A stretch of 64,000 nt of DNA, from assembly GCA_964444685.1 (NCBI GenBank), contig CAYUIG010000011.1, positions 15,389 through 79,388 of the forward strand, written 5' to 3'. Positions within the stretch are counted from its first letter, which is position 1, and each line of letters opens with the position of its first letter. Position numbers and translations under genes: made by a program. The notes below the pieces were generated by a model, which worked only from the letters and a program-made list of their open reading frames with translations, had not been told where the DNA came from and ran no database searches. Shown piece after piece: positions 7,825-15,428 of this stretch. The stretch is from CAYUIG01 sp964444685 (GTDB lineage Bacteria; Gemmatimonadota; Gemmatimonadetes; Longimicrobiales; RSA9).

Positions 7825-8132
7825 CCGAACACGAGCGCGCACGCGGCCTCGAGCGCGAGCGCGGTGGCGAACGCCATGGCGATGATGTTGCGCGCGCCGA
7901 TGCCGAGATTCGCGAGCAGCACGTCCTCGTGCACGACGCGCACGTCCACGTGAACGAGCAGCGCCGTGGCCGCAGCCGTCAGCGTTGCACCGGCGGGCGA
8001 GCTCGGGGCCCATGGTGGCGGCGGCTGCGCACCGGCAAGGCCGCCGAGCAGGAAGACGAGGAGCCGGATCCCGACCCAGAAGAGCGGCGCACGTGGAATG
8101 GCAGCGCGCGCGAGGGTCGCGGCCGCACGCAC
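7821..8132 (-). CDS. Small membrane protein coupled to ABC ATPase
   Basis: The 103-residue protein has hydrophobic stretches at about residues 19-35 (FWVGIRLLVFLLGGLAG), 47-62 (AGATLTAAATALLVHV) and 82-101 (NIIAMAFATALALEAACALV), so two or three membrane spans. The GTG at 8132 is 2 bases after the response regulator stop, and its own stop overlaps the ABC ATPase start. No homologous family was recognised. It may be the membrane anchor of a minimal ABC exporter, but three spans in 103 residues is too small for a standard permease; this is inference. Confidence 0.6.
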   Translation of the reverse strand: MRAAATLARAAIPRAPLFWVGIRLLVFLLGGLAGAQPPPPWAPSSPAGATLTAAATALLVHVDVRVVHEDVLLANLGIGARNIIAMAFATALALEAACALVFG

Positions 8133-8134
8133 GT

Positions 8135-8503
8135 TCAGCGTGCGAGCACGCGTTCGACGGCTTTGCGGAGCGCGTCGGCGCTGAACGGCTTCTCGAGCGT
8201 TTCGTCGGCGCCGAAGAGGCGCGCATCCTCGAGGGAGCCGCCCGCACCGCCGACGCCGCCACCGGACACCGCCAGGATGCGCACGTCGGGATACAGCTCG
8301 CGCAGCTCCTGGATGGTCTCGATGCCTTCCTTCTCGGGCATGTAGAGGTCGGTCACGACGAGGTCCGCGGGGCTCTCCTCGAAGAGGCGCATGCCGGCCG
8401 CGCCATCGCCGGCGGAGCGGACTTCGTGACCGGCGCGTTCGAGGATGCGCCGCACCGTAGCGAGCACGGCCGCGTCATCATCGATCACGAGGATCCGCGC
8501 CAT
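8135..8503 (-). CDS. Response regulator receiver (single domain)
   Basis: About 122 residues forming only a CheY-like receiver: acidic pocket IDDDAA, phosphoacceptor Asp in VVTDLYMP, the Ser/Thr switch replaced by a Ser in ILAVSGGG, and the Lys of LEKPF. There is no output domain. Between the switch and the lysine is a Gly-rich insert (GGGVGGAGGS). The ATG at 8503 is preferred over an overlapping GTG at 8512 because MARILVID is the standard family start. No histidine kinase gene is adjacent, so this is an orphan regulator, co-transcribed with the membrane protein and ABC ATPase. Confidence 0.85.
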   Translation of the reverse strand: MARILVIDDDAAVLATVRRILERAGHEVRSAGDGAAGMRLFEESPADLVVTDLYMPEKEGIETIQELRELYPDVRILAVSGGGVGGAGGSLEDARLFGADETLEKPFSADALRKAVERVLAR

Positions 8504-8508
8504 TGAGG

Positions 8509-9360
8509 TCACCCGCCGCGCAGACGCAGGTGTTGCCGCGTGCGCATGGTGACCGGCATGCCGCTGATCCCCATCGCAGGCAGGTCCGTCGACCCGGTGA
8601 GCTGGCCTTCTTCAATCCGTTCCACGACTGCGGAACGTGCTGGATCCCAGAGCGTCGTCGCGGTCCCGGGTCCGGTCAGCCGCTGCACGATCTGCACGCC
8701 CTGCGTGGTACCCTCGACATGCAGCGTGTTGTCGATCTCGGACGTAATCACGTGGAGCGTGCGGCCGCCGACGACGGTGTCGCGCGCCCATGTGGAACGC
8801 ACGATGTTCGTCGCGTCGCTGATGAGGCCGTCGTTGTCCTCGCTGATGCGCACCGTGTCCGTCCAGGAAGCGCCGCGCGCCACGGCACGGCCCGGCAGCG
8901 GCACGAAGTAGCGGCGGAAGAGACCCTGCGAGCCCACGACCTGCCGCATCACTTCCGACATCTCGGGCTCCTCCACGACCGTGACATCACCCTGAGGCGT
9001 GACACGCACGACGCCGGGCCCGGGAAGCTGGTCGTTGCCGACCGTCATGGACGGCCCCATCGAGCTCGAGGACTGCCCGTCGAGCGCTGTCAGTCGCACG
9101 GTCACGAGTAGGTCCGCGCCTTCGGTAGCGTACTGGAGCTCCGCCGTGGTTGCCGCCGAGACACTCACGGTCACCGTGCCGCCCGGGCCTGCATCCATGG
9201 AGAGGTTCATGGAGTCCGCGGCCTCGTACGTGAGCGGGCCGGGCGGCGCAGCATACGCGAGCGCGGGAGCCGCACCGGCGTCGGGTGTTCCGGGGGCGGC
9301 GGTACCGCCGCATGCGCCGGCGATCAACGCGACGGCGAGGAGGATCTGCGGGTGCTTCAT
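8509..9360 (-). CDS. Exported lipoprotein of unknown function
   Basis: The 283-residue protein starts MKHPQILLAVALIAGACGG, a clear lipoprotein signal (lipobox AGAC). After a short Ala/Pro linker comes an all-beta region with segments such as VSVSAATTAELQYATEG, VRVTPQGDVTVVEEPE and ASWTDTVRI, ending in an Arg-rich tail (MRTRQHLRLRGG). The middle, with a TW-RDTVVGGRTLHVITSE segment, resembles DUF6263-like periplasmic proteins, which is a weak match. It ends 5 bases before the start codon of the response regulator, so it may lead that operon. The start is chosen for the signal peptide. Confidence 0.6.
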   Translation of the reverse strand: MKHPQILLAVALIAGACGGTAAPGTPDAGAAPALAYAAPPGPLTYEAADSMNLSMDAGPGGTVTVSVSAATTAELQYATEGADLLVTVRLTALDGQSSSSMGPSMTVGNDQLPGPGVVRVTPQGDVTVVEEPEMSEVMRQVVGSQGLFRRYFVPLPGRAVARGASWTDTVRISEDNDGLISDATNIVRSTWARDTVVGGRTLHVITSEIDNTLHVEGTTQGVQIVQRLTGPGTATTLWDPARSAVVERIEEGQLTGSTDLPAMGISGMPVTMRTRQHLRLRGG

Positions 9361-9393
9361 GGACGCTCTCCGCAATGGAGGGACAGGGACAGG

Positions 9394-10992
9394 ATGCGCA
9401 CGCACGTGCCGCGCCGCAACGGGGAACCTGTTTCGGCGCGGCCGGTACTCTGGCACGTGCCACGCACCGCTCCACACAGACCGTTCACAGTTACGCCCGC
9501 GGGGCTCGCGGGTTCACTCCTCGTCCTGCTGGCCGCGGCCCTGTGCGTGCGCCTCGGGTTCTGGCAGCTCGACCGGCGCGAGCAGCGCGCCAGCCACAAC
9601 GCGCGGCTCGAAGCCCGCCTCACGCAGCCGACCCTCACCCTCGACTCGCCCATCCACGACACGACCGGGATGACGTATCGTCGCGTGCAGCTCTCCGGTA
9701 CGCCCGATCATGAACGCACGATCGTGTTTCCCGGGAAGAGTCTGCGCGGCGCACCCGGCGTGCACGTGCTCACGCCGGTGCACGTGCAGGGCGCTGGCGA
9801 CGTACTCGTGAACCGCGGCTGGGTCCCGGCCGCCGACGCCGCGACCGTCGACCTCGCCGCCATTGAACGACCGGAGCACATCGACGCGACCGGCATCATC
9901 CTGCCCTTCCCGGGCCCGAACGGCTCCGCCGATGTTGCGCCAGCCGATACCTTCCGGGTCGTCTGGTTCGCCATCGATGCGACGGCGCTGCGCGCTCAGT
10001 TTCCCTACGACCTCATGCCTGTCGAGATTCGACTGCTCCCGGATGAAGCCGCTCCGGAGTTCCCCGTGCGGCTCGATCCGCCCGCACTCGATCCCGGTCC
10101 GCATCTCGGTTATGCGATCCAGTGGTTCTCCTTCGCCGTGATCGCGATCCTCGGCTGGATCGCGCTCGTGCGGAAGGAACGCCGTCGCGCGCTGGTCGCG
10201 GCCCCGATCGTCGTGCTCGCGTTTGCTTCGCCGGCCGCCGGACAGCTGCGCCCGCTCGATCCCATCGACTGGCACCGACTCGTTTCGGGCGACGCGTTCC
10301 ATGCCGGCATCGGGGCGAGCCTCATCCTCGACCAGGAAGCAGCGCTCGCGGGCACGCGCGGCACGCTCTACGAGCTCGGCAACTTCGTCCTCGCCTGGAA
10401 GACCGGACGCGTGCTCGTCGAAGTGTCGGGTACGCTGCATCGCCGCTTCGAGGACGACGAGGTCATCGAGCCGCCGGCACCCGGTGTGGATCCGCCCGAT
10501 GGCAGCACACGCAGTGACGCGGGTGACATCCGTGCCGAGACCACGCTCTCCCTCATCGGAACCGATGCGTCGCAGCTCGCGTTGCGGTTCGGTACGCGCC
10601 TGCCCACGACGAGCGATGAGCCGGGCCTGGATCGCGACCGCACCGACTTCTACGCATTGCTCGGTGGCATGCATCGCATCGGCCGCATCGCGTTTGCGGG
10701 GGAGGCCGGTGTCGGCATCCTGAGCACGCGCGGCACATCACTCGCGCAGAGCGACGTAGTTGTGTTCGCGGTCGGTGCGGAGCTGGATGCCGGACCGGTC
10801 ACGCCCACACTCTGGCTCGTCGGACAGGACGACCTGCACGCCCGGCGCGTGCGCGCAAACGAAGACCTCAGTGAGTTGCGTCTCGGTGTGCGTACCGGAG
10901 GACGGCTGTGGCTGGAAGGGGCAGTCTTGCGTGGTATTGCCGATTTCAGTCCATCGTTTGGGTTTCTGGTCATGGCTGGATCATCGTTTTGA
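9394..10992 (+). CDS. SURF1 family cytochrome oxidase assembly protein fused to an exported C-terminal domain
   Basis: The 532-residue product has two parts. Residues about 36-260 are SURF1: first membrane span 36-52, LGFWQLDRR at 54-62, NRGW at 140-143, and HLGYAIQWFSFA at 237-248 leading into the second span (242-259). SURF1 helps insert heme a into cytochrome c oxidase. Immediately after comes KERRRALVAAPIVVLAFA-SPAAGQ (261-284), a perfect Sec signal peptide in the middle of the protein, then about 250 residues of alternating strands that look like an outer-membrane barrel. An in-frame GTG at 10168 could start that part separately. Fusion versus internal start is unresolved. No cox genes are adjacent. 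Confidence 0.8.
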   Translation: MRTHVPRRNGEPVSARPVLWHVPRTAPHRPFTVTPAGLAGSLLVLLAAALCVRLGFWQLDRREQRASHNARLEARLTQPTLTLDSPIHDTTGMTYRRVQLSGTPDHERTIVFPGKSLRGAPGVHVLTPVHVQGAGDVLVNRGWVPAADAATVDLAAIERPEHIDATGIILPFPGPNGSADVAPADTFRVVWFAIDATALRAQFPYDLMPVEIRLLPDEAAPEFPVRLDPPALDPGPHLGYAIQWFSFAVIAILGWIALVRKERRRALVAAPIVVLAFASPAAGQLRPLDPIDWHRLVSGDAFHAGIGASLILDQEAALAGTRGTLYELGNFVLAWKTGRVLVEVSGTLHRRFEDDEVIEPPAPGVDPPDGSTRSDAGDIRAETTLSLIGTDASQLALRFGTRLPTTSDEPGLDRDRTDFYALLGGMHRIGRIAFAGEAGVGILSTRGTSLAQSDVVVFAVGAELDAGPVTPTLWLVGQDDLHARRVRANEDLSELRLGVRTGGRLWLEGAVLRGIADFSPSFGFLVMAGSSF

Positions 10993-10996
10993 ATTA

Positions 10997-11177
10997 CTGC
11001 GGGGGAGGGGGCGGGCGCGGGGGCGGATGCGAGATGGGAACTGCGGTGGCTTGGGCGGGGGCGGATGCGAGATGGGAAAAGCGGGTAACGCAGATCCCAT
11101 CGCGCTCCGCGCCCGCCCGCGCCCCCGCGCCCGCAGTTCCCATCTCGCTTCCGCCCCCGCCCAAGCCCCCGCCCGCA
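10997..11177. repeat. G-rich/C-rich long inverted repeat between convergent genes
   Basis: The unit GGGCGGATGCGAGATGGGAA occurs twice on the plus strand (about 11021-11040 and 11059-11078) and once inverted (about 11138-11157). The flanking GGCTTGGGCGGGGGCGG (11048-) is also mirrored at the right end (to 11166). The whole stretch can fold into a long imperfect stem. It fills the gap between a plus-strand gene ending at 10992 and a minus-strand gene ending at 11179, so a bidirectional terminator role is possible. It may also be a dispersed repeat family; copies elsewhere cannot be checked here. Confidence 0.75.
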
Positions 11178-11178
11178 G

Positions 11179-11682
11179 TTAGAGAAGTTGCCGCGCTTGA
11201 AAGAGGTGTCTCCGCGAATGCGCGAGCAGTACCCGGGCGGCCTGTCCGACGGTGAGGCGCATCAGCGGCATGTAGGGTGAGCGGAACGCGGCTGCTCGCG
11301 CACCCGCCTGCTCCACGCGCGCGAGGACGTCCGCCATGCGCAGGTGGAACTCCTCGAATTCGCGTATGACCTGTTCCGGGTCGAGGTCGGCTGCGGGTAC
11401 GAGCTTCTTGAACGTGCGGATCCGGTAGCGCGGCGGCGGCTCCATGGTGCGCGCGAACCACGACCCGAGCCATCCCTGTCGCACGTCCTTTCCGCTCGCG
11501 TTGTCGAGCGCGGCCTCGATCCGCTCGAGGTACGGCTCACCCGTCAGCACGATGTGCTCGAGGTTCTGCCCAACCGACCACTTGTTCGGCGCGGGCTGCC
11601 GGTTGAACTGCTCGCGCGTCATCCCCTCCGTCAGGGCGCGTGCGTCGCGCAGGATTGCATCGATCTCGGTCGTGGCACTCAT
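11179..11682 (-). CDS. DinB family protein
   Basis: The 167-residue protein reads as a four-helix DinB/YfiT-like bundle: EQFNRQPAPNKWSVGQNLEHIVLTGEPYL near the N-terminus supplies the first conserved His, and the C-terminal helix VLLAHSRRHLFQARQLL supplies the remaining two, giving the three-His metal site. Related proteins include metal-dependent thiol transferases and many uncharacterised enzymes. The ATG at 11682 overlaps the stop of the upstream membrane protein gene (ATGA), so the two form an operon. Confidence 0.85.
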   Translation of the reverse strand: MSATTEIDAILRDARALTEGMTREQFNRQPAPNKWSVGQNLEHIVLTGEPYLERIEAALDNASGKDVRQGWLGSWFARTMEPPPRYRIRTFKKLVPAADLDPEQVIREFEEFHLRMADVLARVEQAGARAAAFRSPYMPLMRLTVGQAARVLLAHSRRHLFQARQLL

Positions 11683-12071
11683 GTCCGTGCTGCCAGCTCG
11701 GCGCGGATGCGTCGGTAGTGATAGAGGTAGAGCGGCAGGCCGATGATGATCATGGCCAGGCTCGACGCCGCCGTGCGGTCGCGCCGCGCGCGCACCGGAT
11801 CGATGCGACGCCCCTCGTCCTGCCACGCGGCGTAATCCTGCCGCCACTGCTCGATCAGCTCCTCATCGGCAGCCGTCAGCTCGCCCTCCACCGCGCGCAC
11901 CGGCGGCGGCGAGGGGGGCATGGCCATGCGGTACCGCTCCTCCTGGTCGGCCGTGGTGAAGATGAACGTGCGCAGCGCGAGATCCGTGAGGCGGATCCCG
12001 CCGATCGACATGAAGATCAGCCCGAGCAGGGCGAAGAGATACAGGTAGACGGTCCGTACCTGGCGTTCCAT
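11679..12071 (-). CDS. Two-span membrane protein of unknown function
   Basis: The 130-residue protein has one span at about residues 8-26 (VYLYLFALLGLIFMSIGGI) and another at about 103-117 (SLAMIIIGLPLYLYHY), with a charged helical segment between them (AADEELIEQWRQDYAAW). It vaguely resembles DUF5671-type proteins. AAAGGAGG lies 6 bases before the ATG. Its stop overlaps the DinB-like gene start, indicating coupled translation. Function unknown. Confidence 0.6.
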   Translation of the reverse strand: MERQVRTVYLYLFALLGLIFMSIGGIRLTDLALRTFIFTTADQEERYRMAMPPSPPPVRAVEGELTAADEELIEQWRQDYAAWQDEGRRIDPVRARRDRTAASSLAMIIIGLPLYLYHYRRIRAELAART

Positions 12072-12166
12072 GAAGCCTCCTTTGACGGCAACGATGCCGG
12101 GGCTGGCGGGCGGCGCGCAATCGCAAGGACTGTACGCCCGCGGCGCCGCGGCCTACCTTCGCGATC

Positions 12167-14758
12167 ATGATCCTCCCTGCCCTCCTCCTCGCCGCCACCC
12201 TCGGCGCCGCGGCGCCGCAGGACAGCGTGCGCGAGCTGCACGTGCTCGTCCTCGTATACACCCGCTCGTTCGCGCGTACCCTGGATGACGCGCAGATGGA
12301 GCGGCTGCACGAGGAAATCGTCGAGTTCGCCGAGTTCTACCGGCACCACGGCGGCGACCGCGTCTCCTTCCGCTTCAGTCTCGCACAGCTCGACAGGGAA
12401 CTGCGCAGAGAAGAGGTGGGACAGGTCGCGCCGGGACGGTACTACCTGAGCCGCGAGGACGTGCGCGCGGATGTCGAATCGCTCGGCGTGCGCGACATCG
12501 ACGAGGTCGTCGCGTTCTACGCCTGGGACAATGCGAACCCTGCGGACGCAACGCTGGCGTACGGCGGCGGTGCGGTCGGCCCGGACGGCCAGTACATCGA
12601 CGACGCGGGCTTCAACTCGATCGGCGTGTTCGCATTCGATCCCGCGCGCATCGCACAGATCGCGATCCACGAGGTGCTGCACAACGTGGACGACATGTTC
12701 ACCCGCGCAGGCATGCCGGACCGGTTCTTCAACTCCGACGAGATGAGCCGCAACATGCCGATGCTCGTTGCCGAGCGGCCGGGCGCGTTCGAGCCGTACT
12801 GGTCGGACGACGAGATGCTGGCGTATGCGGAGCGCGAGCGCGCCGGCCGCGACGCGTACCCCTGGTGGATGCAGCGCATCTACTATGCATGGATGCTCGA
12901 GCGTACGCCGGCCGAAGCATGGGCCGCACTGCACCACGGCCGCATGGCTTCGCGTTCTCTCGAGGATGGTGTGCGTCCGCTCTATGCCGACGTCACCGTG
13001 TCCCGTGCGACGCGCCGGATCTTCCTGCCCGCGCTCCCGGCCGGCGACGCTCGTGCCTCGGGTGTTACGGTGAGCGGAGCGGACGGCACGATGCGGCCGA
13101 GACGGTGGACGCTCGAGGACTTCGACGGTGCACCGATCGTCGAGGGAGACTGGCTCGGCGGGTGGATCACGGTCGAGGGAAGAGACTCGGTTCGAACGCT
13201 TGGCGTCGGAGACGGAAGCATCCGACTGCGACGGCTCGGCATGGGAGACATCGTGGCACCCGAACGCGTGGCCGCACTCGTGGGTGACACGGCCGCAGCG
13301 TTCGAGGTCGTCGCGCGCGAGGCGGCGTGGCCCGAGCGCGGTCCCGTGATCGCTGGAGCGGTGGTCGCAGCCGTAGCGGGTGAGACCGTGCATCGCGGGA
13401 ACGCCCGGTTGAGTGTGCCGCTGGTGGACGATGCGGGCACGACGATCTACGAAGTCGGCGCCACGGCGCCGGGCTTCATGTTTTCGCACGCGCGCGTCGA
13501 GGCCGTACGCGAAGCCGGGGCGGAGATCGAAGCGCCTTCCACGCGCACCGGGGCGATGGGTTCACCGCTGGGGCTGCGCGTCGAAGTCCGGGAGCGCCGG
13601 CCGATCGAGGCGGATATCGTCGCGCGCCTGGACGGTCGTGAGGTCCCGCTCGTGCGTGCGGCCGACGGGTCACATACCGTCCGGCTCGATGCGCTGCCGC
13701 CGGGGCTGCACGACGTCGAACTCATCGCGCGTGCCGTAGATGGCACGGTGATCGTGGACACGACGCGCGTGTACGCGCGGCCGACCGGGTGGATCCGCGC
13801 GCCGCGTGCAGTTGAATCTTCCGACGGTTTCGTGCGGCTCGACGCGAGTGTGCGATCGCGCATGGGCGAGACGATGACGGCGCAGCTCCCGCTCGTCGCG
13901 ATCGCGGGTGCGCGCGTCCTGCCGCTCGCGTTCGAGGACGGAACGTACCGCTCGACGATACCCATGCCCGCCGGAGAGCATCGGCTGTACGTCACGTCCC
14001 TGACCGGAGACTTCCAGCGGCGCGTCGTGCTCGCATCCGTCACCGGCGCTGCCGCGACCGAGCGTCGGATCCACGATGGATTCGCCGCGGTACCGCGGCT
14101 GACCGCGCCGCCCACCATCGATGGCGTGCCCGACGATGTACCGGGTCTATTACCGGTCGTGATCGGGCCATCATCGCACCTGCTGACGAACCCGGCCAAC
14201 TACAGCGGCGCGGGGGACCTGGAAGCGCACATCGGGTTCGCGTGGAGTGAGGACGGCCTCTACGCGAGCGGCACCGTGACCGACGATGATGTGACGGGCG
14301 GCGAGGCGTGGGATCGCGACCGGATCAACCTGGTGTTCGACTGGCGCGAGGACACGACGCCGCTCACCTATGTATCGGACAATCCGCCCACGAACGAGTG
14401 GCAGCGCGACGACTACTGGGTCTTCTTCCAGCCGTTCGACTCGGAGGGCGGCCCGGGCGGAGTGCACGCGATCGGCCGCGAAGGACAGCGGTCACTGGGC
14501 GGGGCGCAGCTCGCATCACGACGCACGGCGGACGGCTACAGCTTCGAACTCTGGCTGCCGGCGTCCGAGTTGCCGGAGTTCGTGCCGTACGAAGCACAGG
14601 TGGCCGCGATCCAGATCTTCGTAAGTGATGGCGATACCGGGCACCCGCTGACCGAGATGATGTGGAGCGACGCCTGGGGCTACTCCGTCGACGGCGGCCT
14701 GTCCTGGGAGCTGTCGCGCATGGGCCGGCTCGTGTTCGCCGGATCGGAGCTGCGATGA
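12167..14758 (+). CDS. Secreted HEXXH putative metalloprotease with C-terminal CBM9-like domain
   Basis: An 863-residue exported protein (signal peptide 1-16). Near residue 166 it has IAIHEVLHNVDDMF, a textbook HEXXH zinc site followed closely by Asp residues; the region before it (DEVVAFYAWDNA, GGGAVGPDGQYID, GFNSIGVF) has no family I can name. The middle is beta-rich and repetitive. The last 220 residues, from PTIDGVPDD to EMMWSDAWGYSVDG, look like a CBM9/DOMON carbohydrate- or ligand-binding domain. Peptidase activity is inferred from the motif only. The ATG has no obvious ribosome site. The stop overlaps the start of the next gene (ATGA). Confidence 0.6.
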   Translation: MILPALLLAATLGAAAPQDSVRELHVLVLVYTRSFARTLDDAQMERLHEEIVEFAEFYRHHGGDRVSFRFSLAQLDRELRREEVGQVAPGRYYLSREDVRADVESLGVRDIDEVVAFYAWDNANPADATLAYGGGAVGPDGQYIDDAGFNSIGVFAFDPARIAQIAIHEVLHNVDDMFTRAGMPDRFFNSDEMSRNMPMLVAERPGAFEPYWSDDEMLAYAERERAGRDAYPWWMQRIYYAWMLERTPAEAWAALHHGRMASRSLEDGVRPLYADVTVSRATRRIFLPALPAGDARASGVTVSGADGTMRPRRWTLEDFDGAPIVEGDWLGGWITVEGRDSVRTLGVGDGSIRLRRLGMGDIVAPERVAALVGDTAAAFEVVAREAAWPERGPVIAGAVVAAVAGETVHRGNARLSVPLVDDAGTTIYEVGATAPGFMFSHARVEAVREAGAEIEAPSTRTGAMGSPLGLRVEVRERRPIEADIVARLDGREVPLVRAADGSHTVRLDALPPGLHDVELIARAVDGTVIVDTTRVYARPTGWIRAPRAVESSDGFVRLDASVRSRMGETMTAQLPLVAIAGARVLPLAFEDGTYRSTIPMPAGEHRLYVTSLTGDFQRRVVLASVTGAAATERRIHDGFAAVPRLTAPPTIDGVPDDVPGLLPVVIGPSSHLLTNPANYSGAGDLEAHIGFAWSEDGLYASGTVTDDDVTGGEAWDRDRINLVFDWREDTTPLTYVSDNPPTNEWQRDDYWVFFQPFDSEGGPGGVHAIGREGQRSLGGAQLASRRTADGYSFELWLPASELPEFVPYEAQVAAIQIFVSDGDTGHPLTEMMWSDAWGYSVDGGLSWELSRMGRLVFAGSELR

Positions 14759-15327
14759 GCGTGTTCCCCGACGTGGTCGTGCGGCTCCCCGCATGGGTCG
14801 AGCGCGTGGTGGACGCGAACGCGATCTACGCGAGCGACGAGGATCGCATGCGCGTCGCCATTGAGGCCGCACGCTCCAACGTGCTGCACGACACCGGCGG
14901 GCCGTTCGGCGCCGCGGTGTTCGAGGCAGACAGCGGCCGGCTCGTTTCGGTGGGCGTAAACATGGTCGTGCCGTCGAACAACGCGGTGCTGCACGCCGAG
15001 GTCGTCGCGTTCATGGTGGCACAGGCGCGCATCGGCAGCTTCACGCTCGGTGCAGACCACCTTCCCGCGCACGAGCTGTTCACGTCCTGCGAACCCTGCG
15101 CGATGTGCCTCGGCGCCGCGCACTGGAGCGGCGTCCGGCGCGTCGTGTGGTCGGCCACACGCGAAGACGCCAGCCAGCTGCTCTTCGATGAGGGGCCTGT
15201 GTTCCCGGCCTCATACGACTATCTCGAGGAGCGGGGAATGACGTTCGTTGCGGGAGTGCTTCGGTCCGAGGGACGTGCGGTCCTCGAGTTGTATCGCGAG
15301 CGAGGGGGGCCCGTCTATAACGGATGA
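14755..15327 (+). CDS. Cytidine/deoxycytidylate deaminase-fold nucleoside or guanine deaminase
   Basis: The 190-residue protein has the zinc-dependent deaminase signature: HAEVVAF (ligand His and proton-shuttling Glu) and SCEPCAMCLG (PCxxC ligands). The N-terminal GGPFGAAVFEADSGRLVSVGVN and the later LFDEGPVFPASYDYLEERGM segments fit GuaD/TadA-like guanine or nucleoside deaminases more than cytidine deaminases, but the substrate cannot be fixed. The ATG overlaps the stop of the upstream secreted protein gene, so translation is coupled although functions appear unrelated. A long inverted repeat begins inside the stop codon. Confidence 0.82.
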   Translation: MSVFPDVVVRLPAWVERVVDANAIYASDEDRMRVAIEAARSNVLHDTGGPFGAAVFEADSGRLVSVGVNMVVPSNNAVLHAEVVAFMVAQARIGSFTLGADHLPAHELFTSCEPCAMCLGAAHWSGVRRVVWSATREDASQLLFDEGPVFPASYDYLEERGMTFVAGVLRSEGRAVLELYRERGGPVYNG

Positions 15328-15428
15328 GACTGGAGTCGGGAGTCGGGAGACTGGAGTCTGGTTTCGGCAGTGCGGGGGGCTCCCGCATTAAACCAGACTC
15401 CAGTCGCCCGACTCCCGACTCTCGACTC
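15326..15428. repeat. Near-perfect 39-bp inverted repeat between convergent genes
   Basis: The left arm (15326-15364) contains GAGTCGGGAGTCGGG and GACTGGAGTCTGGTTT. The right arm (15390-15428) is its reverse complement with only a few mismatches, leaving a 25-base loop. The left arm starts within the deaminase stop codon and the right arm ends within the amidohydrolase stop codon, so the element exactly fills the gap. Its internal GAGTCGGGA unit is itself tandemly repeated. Either a bidirectional terminator or a small mobile palindromic repeat. Confidence 0.85.

Noticed and set aside
10997..11177. CRISPR-like repeat array
   Set aside because: Repeats are few, irregularly spaced and partly inverted; no cas genes in the window.
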